Below are positions 7,923 through 15,138 of a stretch of DNA of 26,138 bases, piece by piece. The position numbers and the translations under genes were made by a program. Every line of letters starts with the position of its first letter. Within the stretch, counting starts at the first letter, position 1. The notes below the pieces were generated by a model, which saw only the letters and a program-made list of their open reading frames with translations, did not search any database and was not told the origin of the DNA. Source of the DNA: DASXMR01 sp036495525 (lineage in GTDB: Bacteria; Actinomycetota; Actinomycetes; Streptosporangiales; Streptosporangiaceae). The stretch is from the NCBI GenBank assembly GCA_036495525.1, contig DASXMR010000078.1:1-26138 (forward strand), written 5' to 3'.

Positions 7923-7988
7923 ATGGCTACGCGACAATGGGATGACGTCGAAGGCGACCTGTTCCGCCTGGCGACGAAGATCAGGTGA
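7923..7988 (+). pseudogene. 5' part of the HigA-like antitoxin gene, out of frame
   Basis: An ATG with the best ribosome site in this stretch (GGAGG at 7911-7915, seven bases away) opens a frame MATRQWDDVEGDLFRLATKIR that stops at 7986-7988. The MATRxWDDV start is typical of full-length HigA-like antitoxins of about 100 residues. From about 7969 the frame that continues into the next entry instead reads GDEDQVSELEHELR, which is the expected continuation. One missing base in the C-run near 7965-7969 would join the two. The stop overlaps the next GTG as GTGA, so coupled reinitiation could still yield the DNA-binding part. Confidence 0.6.
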
Positions 7989-8236
7989 GCGAACTCGAGC
8001 ATGAGCTGAGAGCGAAGATCCGCGCGTACAAGCTCGCTGAAATTCGCCGGGCGCGCCATTTCACGCAGCAGCAGATCGCGACTGCCCTTGGCGTGACGAA
8101 AGCCCGGGTTAGCCAGATTGAGCACGGTCAGACCGATCGCGCTGCGGTCCAGGGTCTGGCCAGCTATGTAGCGGCCCTCGGTGGTCGCCTGGAGCTTGTT
8201 GCCGATTTCGGTGACGAGCGCCTCGTCATCGGCTGA
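7985..8236 (+). CDS. XRE-family HTH protein, HigA-like antitoxin (orphan, N-truncated)
   Basis: An 83-residue DNA-binding protein. A charged helix (ELEHELRAKIRAYKLAEIRR) leads into a Cro/C1-type helix-turn-helix (HFTQQQIATALGVTKARVSQIEHG, about residues 25-48). It ends in ALGGRLELVADFGDERLVIG, the usual end of HigA-type antitoxins of RelE/HigB systems. The GTG start has only a weak GAAG site and overlaps the upstream frame by four bases. No toxin gene precedes it, where one would be expected: the upstream neighbour is the divergent VOC gene. It may persist as a lone autorepressor or be a decaying remnant. Confidence 0.75.
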   Translation: MSELEHELRAKIRAYKLAEIRRARHFTQQQIATALGVTKARVSQIEHGQTDRAAVQGLASYVAALGGRLELVADFGDERLVIG

Positions 8237-8309
8237 CGCTTTGCGACTGCGGACCTGGCCCAGACACCAGTGAATCGCCGGTGGCCGGGCGGGTTGCTAG
8301 GTTGGCGGC

Positions 8310-9089
8310 GTGACCATGCGGGGAATGGCTTACCGGTTCTACGCGCGGCGGCTGCGTGCTCATCTGGCCGGCCGGGCGGTGCCCCGGCACGTGGCGGTCG
8401 TGATCGACGGCAACCGCCGCTGGGCGCGGCAGATGGGCCTGGCCAACGTCAGCCTCGGGCACCAGCACGGTGCCGAGCACATCGAGGACCTGCTGGACTG
8501 GTGCGCGGACCTTGGCATCAGCCACGTGACGGTGTTCGTGGCATCGATCGACAACCTGGCCAAGCGCGACGCGGCCGAGGTTGACTTTCTGATGCGGCTA
8601 GCCGAACGGGTCATCCCCGAGCTGATCGCCAGGCCCGACAGCCGCTGGCAGCTGCACCTGGCTGGTCAGCTCGACCTGCTGCCCGACGCGACGGCCCGCG
8701 CTCTCAAGCAGGCCGAGCAGCTCACCAGGGACCGGACCGGCGGCTTGCACGTGACGCTGGCCATCGGCTACGCCGGGCGTGCTGAGATCGCCGACGCGGT
8801 CCGGTCGGTGCTCACCGACGCCGCCCAGCGCGGCATGGCGCTCGCCGCCCTGGCCGAGGCGATCACCGACGAAGACATAGCGGCGCACCTGTACACCAGC
8901 GGGCGGCCGGATCCCGACCTGGTGATCAGGACCAGCGGGGAGCAGCGCCTGTCGGACTTCCTGATCTGGCAGGCAGCCCACTCCGAGCTGTATTTCTGCG
9001 ACGTCTACTGGCCAGGCTTCCGGTACATCGACTTCCTCCGCGCCCTGCGCAGCTACGCCGCCCGCCGCTCAGCAGCAGCAGACCGGTAG
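8310..9089 (+). CDS. uppS: Isoprenyl transferase (cis-prenyl diphosphate synthase)
   Basis: A 259-residue UPP-synthase family enzyme that condenses isopentenyl diphosphate with an allylic diphosphate in cis, feeding polyprenyl carriers for the cell wall. HVAVVIDGNRRWAR (residues 27-40) holds the catalytic D33 and the GNRRW motif. The late diphosphate-binding block reads DPDLVIRTSGEQRLSDFLIW, followed by HSELYF. The N-terminus (YRFYARRL) resembles the short-chain Rv1086-type branch, which makes Z-farnesyl diphosphate, so product length is uncertain. GTG 8310 gives an N-terminus that lines up with that branch; ATG 8316 is an alternative. It stands alone between the HTH gene and the convergent amidase. 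Confidence 0.92.
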   Translation: MTMRGMAYRFYARRLRAHLAGRAVPRHVAVVIDGNRRWARQMGLANVSLGHQHGAEHIEDLLDWCADLGISHVTVFVASIDNLAKRDAAEVDFLMRLAERVIPELIARPDSRWQLHLAGQLDLLPDATARALKQAEQLTRDRTGGLHVTLAIGYAGRAEIADAVRSVLTDAAQRGMALAALAEAITDEDIAAHLYTSGRPDPDLVIRTSGEQRLSDFLIWQAAHSELYFCDVYWPGFRYIDFLRALRSYAARRSAAADR

Positions 9090-9102
9090 TGAACCGACTT
9101 GG

Positions 9103-10659
9103 CTAGCGATAGGCCGGCGGAGCGGGGAAACCGCCGACGGCGGTCTCGTAGCCGCGGGCCGCGCGCAGGCAGGTTGCGTCGTCGAAGCGGCGGCCGACGA
9201 TCATCAGCCCGGCCGGCAGGCCGTCTTCCTGGCCGCCGGGAACGCGGGCCAGCCCGGCCGGGACAGTGATCGCCGGGTGCCCGCTGACGTCGAACGGCGC
9301 GGTGTTGACGATCATCTCGATCGAGCGGATCACCGATTCCTCGCGGCTGGCGTCGGCCGGCGGTATGCGCGAGGCGACGATCGGCAGCGTCGGCAGCACC
9401 AGCACGTCAGCCTCGCGCAGCGCGGCGTCGTAGGAGGCGGTCAGCTCCAGCGCCAGGTTGCGCGCCATCGCGTAGTGCACACCGTCGTAGGCGTCGATCA
9501 TGTACCGGCCGCACAGCATCGTGACGGTGACCGTGGCCGGCAGCTCGGCCGCGCGCTCGCGCAGCCCGCGGGCGAAGTGAGCGGTCAGCTCCGGGTCGCA
9601 CTGGCCCCTGGTATTCATGCCGTGGCCGAAGCCCTCGATCAGCTGAGTGACGACACCATCAGTGCCGATGACGTTCCACACGTCCATGCCATCGCGGTGC
9701 CACGGGATGCTCACCGGCCGGATGATCGCGCCGGCATCCGCCAGCACGGCGATGGCGTCCCTGACGGACTGATCGACTGCGGGCTGAGACAAGCCGGGAA
9801 TGCCGAAGCCCTCCTCGATGACGCCGACCCGCAGGCCGCGCACGCCATCGTCCAGCCCGGCCAGGTAATCCTGGGGCTGGGCGGCTGACTGCCGGTGGTC
9901 AAGCCCGTCCGGCCCGGCCAGCACGCCGAGCATGACCGCCGCGTCCCTGACCGTTCTGGTGATCGGGCCGAGGTGATCGATGGTGTTCTCGATCGGGAAC
10001 GCGCCCGTGTAGGGCACCAGGCCGTGCGTCGGCTTGTGCCCGACCACGCCGCAGAAGGAGCTCGGAATCCTGATCGAGCCGGCCTGATCGCCGCCGAGGG
10101 CCAGGTCGGCGGCGCCCGCCGCGACCAGCGCTGCGCTGCCGCTGGACGAGCCGCCGGCCGACCGGGACGGATCCCATGGGTTGTGAACCGGGCCGGTCCT
10201 CGATGTGTGACTGCCACCAGAGAAGCACAGGTCCTCGCAGACCGCCTTGCCCGTGATCGTCGCGCCGGCCGCCAGCAGCCTGCTCACCACCGTCGCATCC
10301 CGGCGCGGGACGAAACCCTCGATAATCGCCGAGCCGTTCATCATGGGCACGCCGGCCACGCCGATGTTGTCCTTGACCGCGACCGTGCGGCCGGCCAGCG
10401 GGCCGGCGCCGTCGCCGGCGGTGATGCGCGTCGTCACGTACCACGCGCCGAGCTGGTTGTCCGCCGGGTCCGGGCGCTGCCAGGCTCGCCGTGTCAGCTC
10501 AGGCATGTGCTGCTCATAGAGCCGCTGCACGGTCTCGTAGGAGCCGAGCATCACGCTGATCATGCCCGCGTAAGACTCCGCGTCGCCGTCGGCCATCGGG
10601 ATGCCGTAGCGGCCCGCGATCCTGGCCAGGTCGCCGGGGGTAGGCGGGGTGACGGACAA
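9103..10659 (-). CDS. Amidase, nitrile-hydratase-linked Rhodococcus type
   Basis: A 518-residue amidase-signature enzyme that hydrolyses carboxamides to acids and ammonia. Counting from TTG 10659, the catalytic Ser-cisSer-Lys set falls at K96 (VAVKDN), S171 (GGSSSG) and S195 (DQAGSIR). These are the numbers I recall for the amidase of Rhodococcus sp. N-771. The whole chain reads like that enzyme (AWYVTT, VAGVPMMNGS, GKAVCEDLCFSG, GHKPTHGLVPYTGAFPIE). GGAGG lies five bases before the TTG. An upstream ATG at 10752 would add 31 Arg/Pro-rich residues and is less likely. Its relatives act after nitrile hydratase, which this window encodes at 17064-18401. The nearest co-directional gene, a dienelactone hydrolase, ends 173 bases upstream. 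Confidence 0.92.
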   Translation of the reverse strand: MSVTPPTPGDLARIAGRYGIPMADGDAESYAGMISVMLGSYETVQRLYEQHMPELTRRAWQRPDPADNQLGAWYVTTRITAGDGAGPLAGRTVAVKDNIGVAGVPMMNGSAIIEGFVPRRDATVVSRLLAAGATITGKAVCEDLCFSGGSHTSRTGPVHNPWDPSRSAGGSSSGSAALVAAGAADLALGGDQAGSIRIPSSFCGVVGHKPTHGLVPYTGAFPIENTIDHLGPITRTVRDAAVMLGVLAGPDGLDHRQSAAQPQDYLAGLDDGVRGLRVGVIEEGFGIPGLSQPAVDQSVRDAIAVLADAGAIIRPVSIPWHRDGMDVWNVIGTDGVVTQLIEGFGHGMNTRGQCDPELTAHFARGLRERAAELPATVTVTMLCGRYMIDAYDGVHYAMARNLALELTASYDAALREADVLVLPTLPIVASRIPPADASREESVIRSIEMIVNTAPFDVSGHPAITVPAGLARVPGGQEDGLPAGLMIVGRRFDDATCLRAARGYETAVGGFPAPPAYR

Positions 10660-10832
10660 GGCGGCCTCCGGCCGGGCGACGAGAACTGCCCGGCGGGGAG
10701 GCCGGCAGTCAGCGGATCCTTGATCCTCGCCCAGCCCGGCCAGCGCAGGCAAGCTGGCCGGCGCCGCGGCCGCGTTCCGCTCCGGGATTGCGGTGTCCGC
10801 GGCAGCGGCGCCCGCCTGCGGTTGCTGCCCGG

Positions 10833-11606
10833 TCAGCCGCCGAGCTTGCGGCCGAAGAAGTCGAAAACCTTCGACCAGCCCTCCATCGCCTGCTCGGGCC
10901 GGTACATCGGCGCCTGGTAGTAGAAGAAGCCGTGGCTGGCGCCGTCGTAACGGTGGAACTCGTACTCCTTGCCGTGCTTGCGCAGCTCCGCCTCGTGCTG
11001 GTTGACCAGGTCGGGGGTCGGGTACTTGTCGTCGTTGCCAAAGATCCCGAGCAGCGGGGCCGACAGGTCAGCGGTGTAATCGATCGGGGCGACCGGCTGG
11101 GCCTCGGACAGGTTCTCCTTGGGCGCGATCACCCCGCCGCCCCACAGGTCAGCGACGGCGTCGAAGCTGCTTGTCCTGGACGCCGTCAGCAGCGCCTGCC
11201 GGCCGCCGGAGCAGGTGCCGATGACACCGACCTTGCCGGTGCTGCCCGGCTGCGCCCGCAGCCAGCCTGCCGCGGCGTCCAGGTCGCCGACTACCTCCTC
11301 GTCGCGCGCGCCGCCTTCCGAGCGGGCCTTGGCCGCGATGTCGTCCGGGGTGCCATGGCCGAGCCGGCAGTACAGGTCGGGGCAGATAACCGAGTAGCCG
11401 TGCCTCGCCAGCCGGTCGCTGAACTCGCGGTAGAACTCGTCCCAGCCAGGCATGTGGTGCACCGCGACCACGCCGGGGAACGGCCCGTCCCCGGTCGGCC
11501 GGGTGACGTAAGCATGGATGGAGTCGCCGTTAGCGCCGGAATACCTGATCACTTCCGAGGTAATGCCCTGGCTGGAATCGGTGCTGAACTGGTTCCACAT
11601 CGGCAT
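10833..11606 (-). CDS. Dienelactone hydrolase family protein
   Basis: A 257-residue alpha/beta hydrolase. The nucleophile is a cysteine in GTCSGG (C132), the family's usual replacement for Ser. The acid is in FGNDDKYPTP (D192/D193) and the histidine is in GASHGFFYY (H225). An HHMPGWDEF block near residue 50 forms the oxyanion region. It would hydrolyse a lactone or ester; dienelactone itself is not implied. ATG 11606 is used, and a second ATG two codons later is equally possible; the nearest purine-rich site (GAGGGA) is rather far. It may be transcribed with the amidase downstream. A small inverted repeat lies 25-53 bases upstream. Confidence 0.88.
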   Translation of the reverse strand: MPMWNQFSTDSSQGITSEVIRYSGANGDSIHAYVTRPTGDGPFPGVVAVHHMPGWDEFYREFSDRLARHGYSVICPDLYCRLGHGTPDDIAAKARSEGGARDEEVVGDLDAAAGWLRAQPGSTGKVGVIGTCSGGRQALLTASRTSSFDAVADLWGGGVIAPKENLSEAQPVAPIDYTADLSAPLLGIFGNDDKYPTPDLVNQHEAELRKHGKEYEFHRYDGASHGFFYYQAPMYRPEQAMEGWSKVFDFFGRKLGG

Positions 11607-11630
11607 CGCTGTAACCGTCCCTCACTCAGT

Positions 11631-11659
11631 CTTCGTAAGTGCCACCAACCGTAACGAAG
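11631..11659. promoter_or_regulatory. Inverted repeat in a divergent intergenic region
   Basis: CTTCGT (11631-11636) and ACGAAG (11654-11659) form perfect six-base arms around 17 bases. It lies between the dienelactone hydrolase start (11606, minus) and the NTF2-like start (11787, plus), so it is placed to control either. It could be an operator, but the arms are short and no regulator gene is adjacent. Confidence 0.3.
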
Positions 11660-11786
11660 CTGGCGCGCGGCGGTTCAGCGGGCCGGCCGGCATTCCGGCG
11701 CCCTGGTCCTGTCACTGGCCGCTGTTAGCGTGGCCGATGGCACCTCGATGCCGGTCAGCCAGGCGACTTTGACAGAGGAGCAAGGC

Positions 11787-12179
11787 ATGGACGCAAGCGA
11801 CCCGACCAGGGAGCGCGAGGTCGTCGAGGCCTACTGGGACGCCGCGGCCAGGCGTGACTGGTCCGCGTTCACCGCGCTGGTCGCCGAGGACGTGGTCTAC
11901 GAGGCACCGCAGACCAGAGAGCGGGTCAGCGGGCGCGCGGCGTACTACCGGTTCAATGCCGAGGGCTTTCCCGGCGACTGGCATTTCAGCGTCGAGCGGG
12001 TGGTGGGCCACGGCGGGCACGCGGCGAGCTGGATACACATGCACGACGCTGGCGAGGAGTATCCCGGCGTGTGCTTCTTCGACTTCAGCGAGGACGGCCT
12101 GATCGCGCGGATCACCGACTTCTGGCCCACGCCGGCGGAGCTTCCGGCGAGCCGGGCGCACCTGTCCGAGCGCTACTGA
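11787..12179 (+). CDS. Nuclear transport factor 2-like / SnoaL-like protein
   Basis: A 130-residue single-domain protein of the NTF2-like fold. The opening REVVEAYWDAAARRDWSAFTALVAEDVVYE is the typical helix pair followed by the first strand, and the later WHFSVERVVG, ASWIHMH and ARITDFWPTP strands complete the cone-shaped sheet. Such proteins are cytoplasmic isomerases, hydrolases or ligand binders, and sequence alone does not give the ligand. ATG 11787 has AGAGGAG six bases upstream; the frame is open to 11730 but lacks a comparable site. It is a single gene closed by a hairpin at 12193-12216. Confidence 0.82.
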   Translation: MDASDPTREREVVEAYWDAAARRDWSAFTALVAEDVVYEAPQTRERVSGRAAYYRFNAEGFPGDWHFSVERVVGHGGHAASWIHMHDAGEEYPGVCFFDFSEDGLIARITDFWPTPAELPASRAHLSERY

Positions 12180-12192
12180 TCATCACACACCC

Positions 12193-12216
12193 GGCTGACT
12201 GAGCCTCTCAGCAGCC
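12193..12216. terminator. Hairpin between convergent genes
   Basis: GGCTG (12193-12197) and CTGAG (12199-12203) pair with CTCAG (12207-12211) and CAGCC (12212-12216). This gives ten base pairs with one bulged A and a three-base loop. It starts 14 bases after the NTF2-like stop and 26 bases before the end of the convergent small gene, so it can serve both strands. No T-run is present. Confidence 0.65.
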
Positions 12217-12241
12217 AGACCCGCTTGCCCCGGTGCCCTGC

Positions 12242-12619
12242 TCACCCGCCGGGTGCGTGGCCCTCGTCGGGCCAGGCTGGGTCGGCGACCGGCACGGACT
12301 CGTCGGTGTACGCACGCGACCCGGGAGTCGCCGGCCGGCTGATCCTCGCGCGCGGTATTCCAGAACGCGGCGACTCAGCGCGCCTGATCCTTGAGTTGCC
12401 GTCCGCCGAGGTTGCCGGGTGCTCGACGAGCGCGATCACCCGGCTGGCCATGAAGCGAGCCGTGCGGACCGCGTTGCCGCCCCTGGTCAGCTCGCTCACC
12501 TCGACCAGGCCACGCCGGTTCACGACCTCCACCCGGCGGCCGGCCCTGGTGGCCGTGACGTCGTAGGTCTTGCTGCCATCGCCCGCGTCGACGACGATCT
12601 CGACCCGGTCGCCCTTCAT
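12242..12619 (-). CDS. Hypothetical small protein
   Basis: A 125-residue protein I cannot assign to a named family. From ATG 12619 (GAGGGG about nine bases upstream) it begins MKGDRVEIVVDAGDGSKTYD. A beta-rich first half of about 70 residues follows (VTATRAGRRVEVV, LVEVSELTRGG, RFMASRVIALVEHPA), then an Arg/Pro/Ser-rich, probably disordered tail. The frame is open far upstream to 13033, but that part has no protein-like pattern and overlaps the palindromes before the next gene. The compact strand pattern makes a real gene more likely than a shadow. No signal peptide or membrane segment is seen. Confidence 0.5.
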   Translation of the reverse strand: MKGDRVEIVVDAGDGSKTYDVTATRAGRRVEVVNRRGLVEVSELTRGGNAVRTARFMASRVIALVEHPATSADGNSRIRRAESPRSGIPRARISRPATPGSRAYTDESVPVADPAWPDEGHAPGG

Positions 12620-12928
12620 CGCGGCCAGCCCCTCGCCAGGCTGGCCGCCCGGCTGCGTGTCATGCCTGGCTAATACCCATTTCACGGTCCTGCGACGCAG
12701 CCCGTGCTGACCGCCTCGCTCACCCTGTCGCGCTTTCGAGCCGCTGGCGGCCAGCCGACGCACGCCCGCGCCCCGCGGCCCACCGCCTCCCGGCCGGCCA
12801 CGACCCAGGCCCGTCCCCGGCCCGCAGCCCGCAGTCTGAGCCGCAGCTCGGGAACCCTGGTGCTCCTGCAACGACAGCGGGTGACCCGCGCCGCTGCCCG
12901 CAGACGCAGGGGCTGACGGAGATCGGAG
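12620..12928. other. Non-coding stretch upstream of the membrane protein/TetR unit
   Basis: Roughly 300 bases between the divergent small gene and the first palindrome. All frames here give Arg/Pro/Ala-rich translations without recognisable domains. It presumably holds the promoter of the small minus-strand gene. No repeat or RNA gene was recognised. Confidence 0.4.
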
Positions 12929-12943
12929 TTGAACGTGTTCGAA
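12929..12943. promoter_or_regulatory. Palindromic operator O1
   Basis: TTGAACGTGTTCGAA carries the core GAACGTGTTC, one base away from the perfect palindrome at 12989. Its centre is exactly 60 bases upstream of that second site, so both would face the same side of the helix. It most likely binds the TetR-type regulator encoded at 13630-14304. Confidence 0.55.
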
Positions 12944-12988
12944 ATCACAGGTCTGGGAATGGCGCTGGAGGCCATTCGGAGCGCAGAC

Positions 12989-13002
12989 TTGAACATGTTC
13001 AA
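12989..13002. promoter_or_regulatory. Palindromic operator O2
   Basis: TTGAACATGTTCAA is a perfect 14-base palindrome that ends 23 bases before the ATG at 13026 and just before the GGGAG ribosome site. A dimeric repressor bound here would block transcription start or elongation. It matches the near-copy at 12929, and an AATGGC/GCCATT inverted repeat (12958-12976) lies midway between the two. Confidence 0.6.
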
Positions 13003-13025
13003 GATGGTCCGGCAAGGGAGCGGGC

Positions 13026-13637
13026 ATGAGCATCGGTCTCGTTTATCTCTGCTATCTGCTGATCAGCCTCGGCCTGGTGTTCCTGGCCGGGCGTGCGCTG
13101 ACGCGCAATGGACGGCTGCTGCTGCTTGACGGCCGGGGCGGCAATGACGGCGCCGCCGAAGGCCTCAGCAACTTGCTGGTGGTCGCGTTCTACCTGCTCG
13201 CACTCGGGTTCGTGGCGCTGACGATGCGGGCCGGCGGTGAGGTCGCAACCGGTCGGCAGGTGCTGCAGCTGCTCGCGGCCAAGGTCGGCTACGTTCTGCT
13301 GCTGCTCGGCGCGCTTTACCTGGCGAGCATCGCGGTGCTGACCCGGCTGCGGCGGCGGACGCGGCTGGTCCTCAGCTCAGGCGGCGCCGGGCGGCCAGCC
13401 CAGGCTCGGACGTCAGCCGGCGACCCGTCCGTGCGGGCGGATCTGGCGGAGTCGGGGCTTGGCGCAGCGGGCCCGGGTCAGCCCGCCGGGGCGGGCGCTG
13501 CCCTGGGGACGCCAGTCCACGGCCAGGCCGGCGGGCTGCCGGATGACGGCGAGCTGCGCAGCCGGTCAGCCTTGCCTGGACGGCTTAGTCCTGGCCAGCC
13601 GCTGTGGCGGCCTAGCCGGAGAGCCGCTAGTGGCTGA
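13026..13637 (+). CDS. Hypothetical membrane protein with three predicted helices
   Basis: A 203-residue protein with hydrophobic segments at about residues 3-21, 48-67 and 84-106. A Gly/Ala/Pro-rich tail of about 90 residues, probably disordered, follows. Positively charged residues flank the first (LTRNGR) and last (LRRRTR) helices. No enzymatic motif is seen and I do not recognise the family. ATG 13026 has GGGAG five bases upstream. Its stop overlaps the regulator's GTG by eight bases, so the two are translated together, and the operators upstream should control both. The tail may be under weak selection because it shares DNA with the regulator's open upstream frame. Confidence 0.72.
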   Translation: MSIGLVYLCYLLISLGLVFLAGRALTRNGRLLLLDGRGGNDGAAEGLSNLLVVAFYLLALGFVALTMRAGGEVATGRQVLQLLAAKVGYVLLLLGALYLASIAVLTRLRRRTRLVLSSGGAGRPAQARTSAGDPSVRADLAESGLGAAGPGQPAGAGAALGTPVHGQAGGLPDDGELRSRSALPGRLSPGQPLWRPSRRAASG

Positions 13638-14304
13638 CAGCTCGCCGCTGACCCCGCGGGCGGAGCAGACCAGGGCCGCGATCATCGAGGCGGCCCTGGA
13701 GCTGTTCCGCGAGTCGGGCTACGACGCCGCGACGATGCGCGCGATCGCGCAGCGCGCTGGGGTGTCGACCGGCAACGCCTACTACTACTTCCGCTCCAAG
13801 GACGAGCTGATCCAGGAGTTCTACCTGCGCAACCACGCCGAGCACGCACGCGCCTGCGTAGCCGTACTCGGCCGCGAGCGCACGCTGGCCGCACGTCTGC
13901 GCGGAACCCTGCGGGCGCTTGTCGACGTGCTCGGCCCCTATCACGAGTTCGCCGCGGCGTTCTACAAGACAGCGGCCGAGCCGCGCAGCCCGCTGAGCCC
14001 GTTCAGCCGGGAGTCGGGGCCCGCCAGAGAGGCGGCGGTCGGCCTGTTTCGCGAGGTCGTGGACGGCTCGACGGCGCGCATCGACCGCGAGCTGCGCGCG
14101 CAGCTGCCTGAGCTGCTGTGGCTCTACTCGCTCGGCATCGTGCTTTTCTGGGTGCACGACAGCTCACCGGGCTGCGCCAAGACCTACCGGCTGATCGACG
14201 CAACCGTCCCGCTGGCCGACCGGCTGATCACGCTGTCCCGGCTGCCGGTGCTGCGCGGCACCTTGCACGACCTGATCGCGGTGCTCGGCGAGATCCGGAG
14301 CTAA
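13630..14304 (+). CDS. TetR family transcriptional regulator
   Basis: A 224-residue repressor. The N-terminal DNA-binding domain starts PRAEQTRAAIIEAALELFRE, and the helix-turn-helix runs TMRAIAQRAGVSTGNAYYYF. The ligand domain (PYHEFAAAFYKTAAEPRSPL, then LPELLWLYSLGIVLFWVHD) is of a type I recall from many actinomycete regulators of unknown ligand. GTG 13630 with GGAGAG six bases upstream is preferred; the frame is open to 13459, but that stretch lies inside the membrane-protein gene. It is co-transcribed with that gene and probably binds the palindromes at 12929 and 12989, which would make it autoregulated. Confidence 0.9.
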   Translation: MADSSPLTPRAEQTRAAIIEAALELFRESGYDAATMRAIAQRAGVSTGNAYYYFRSKDELIQEFYLRNHAEHARACVAVLGRERTLAARLRGTLRALVDVLGPYHEFAAAFYKTAAEPRSPLSPFSRESGPAREAAVGLFREVVDGSTARIDRELRAQLPELLWLYSLGIVLFWVHDSSPGCAKTYRLIDATVPLADRLITLSRLPVLRGTLHDLIAVLGEIRS

Positions 14305-14332
14305 CCGGCCGCCTCGCGCCCTCGACTTCTGT

Positions 14333-14345
14333 GCCCCCAGGGGGC
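14333..14345. terminator. Possible terminator between convergent genes
   Basis: GCCCCC and GGGGGC flank a single A as an odd palindrome between the TetR stop (14304) and the convergent hemerythrin stop (14406). The hairpin would be short with a strained loop, so a terminator role is only a suggestion. Confidence 0.3.
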
Positions 14346-14405
14346 TGAGGACCGGCAGCGCCACAGCTGAGCCGGCCCGGCAGGCCCGCAGCGACTGGGT
14401 GAAAG

Positions 14406-14990
14406 TCAGCTGTCCTTGAGGCTGCCGATGCGCAGCGAGCCGTCGTGCGCGGCTGTGCCGCCCGGCTGGGCTCCGCCCTGCTCAGCCTCGTGCACGTAGC
14501 TGGCTGGGTCCTTGTCGACCGGCGGGACGCCGGTGAAGTTGGCTGCCTCGAACGCGGCCATGGCGACGGCCAGATCGTGCCGCTGATCCAGCCCGACGAG
14601 ACGACGAAAGTCGGTCAGGCCCTCGCGCTCTTCCTCGGCCATGTGATCGCTATTGGCCAGGTTCGCCGCGTCCACCGCGGCCAGCCACTCGTCGGTGCCG
14701 ACCTGGTATGTCGCGACCGCAGCGATCGCGTCGCGGATCTCGTTGTGGTCCTTAATCGCGTCCAGCGTCTCGCCTTCGACGCCGGACTGGCGGCCAGCGC
14801 GGATGCCGACCTGCAGCAGCACCGGGTAGAAGATCGCTTCCTCCGCGGCGGCGTGTACCTCAAGGTGCGTCGCGAGCCGCTGCCATACCGCGCCGAGCGT
14901 GGCGGTGTCGGCGCGGTCGATCTCCTCGAGCATCGCGAACTGCCGCCGCTGCTCATGATGATCGTCAAGGATCACCTGGGTGATGTCCAC
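14406..14990 (-). CDS. Hemerythrin HHE domain-containing protein
   Basis: A 194-residue four-helix-bundle protein with the histidine/acid pattern of hemerythrin-like domains: LDDHHEQRRQF, HLEVHAAAEEAIFYP, AIKDHNEIRDAI and NSDHMAEEEREG. These supply a di-iron site for O2, NO or redox sensing/storage in the cytoplasm. The last 40 residues are Gly/Ala-rich and probably flexible. The GTG start at 14990 follows a strong AGGAGGGA. It is transcribed away from the VOC gene at 15139 and towards the TetR gene. Actinomycete relatives often belong to stress regulons; no regulatory site was recognised here. Confidence 0.9.
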   Translation of the reverse strand: MDITQVILDDHHEQRRQFAMLEEIDRADTATLGAVWQRLATHLEVHAAAEEAIFYPVLLQVGIRAGRQSGVEGETLDAIKDHNEIRDAIAAVATYQVGTDEWLAAVDAANLANSDHMAEEEREGLTDFRRLVGLDQRHDLAVAMAAFEAANFTGVPPVDKDPASYVHEAEQGGAQPGGTAAHDGSLRIGSLKDS

Positions 14991-15111
14991 GCTTCCCTCC
15001 TGGCGGCCGGCCGGTGCCAGCCCGCTGGCGCAGAACCGACGATAACGCGCTGCCTGGCCGCACCCCGACGCCCGGCCCGCAATCTGGCTGAACGCCCGGC
15101 CCTCCCCTCGG

Positions 15112-15128
15112 TGCCCCGCGAGGGGGCA
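15112..15128. promoter_or_regulatory. Hairpin just upstream of the VOC start
   Basis: TGCCCC (15112-15117) and GGGGCA (15123-15128) enclose a five-base loop, ending ten bases before the GTG at 15139. In a transcript it would cover the GAGGGGG that is the only visible ribosome site, so it could damp translation, or it may be an operator. Confidence 0.35.
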
Positions 15129-15138
15129 TCATGAGCGG

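Noticed and set aside
12620..13033. Upstream extension of the small minus-strand protein
   Set aside because: It is Arg/Gly/Pro-rich without structure and would run through both palindromic operators.
13459..13629. 57-codon N-terminal extension of the TetR regulator
   Set aside because: It lies inside the membrane-protein gene and has no protein-like pattern; GTG 13630 with GGAGAG gives the standard TetR N-terminus.
14333..15128. GCCCCC/GGGGGC-type hairpins at 14333 and 15112 as copies of one mobile repeat
   Set aside because: The shared part is only a C-run and G-run; flanks and loops differ, so common descent is not supported.
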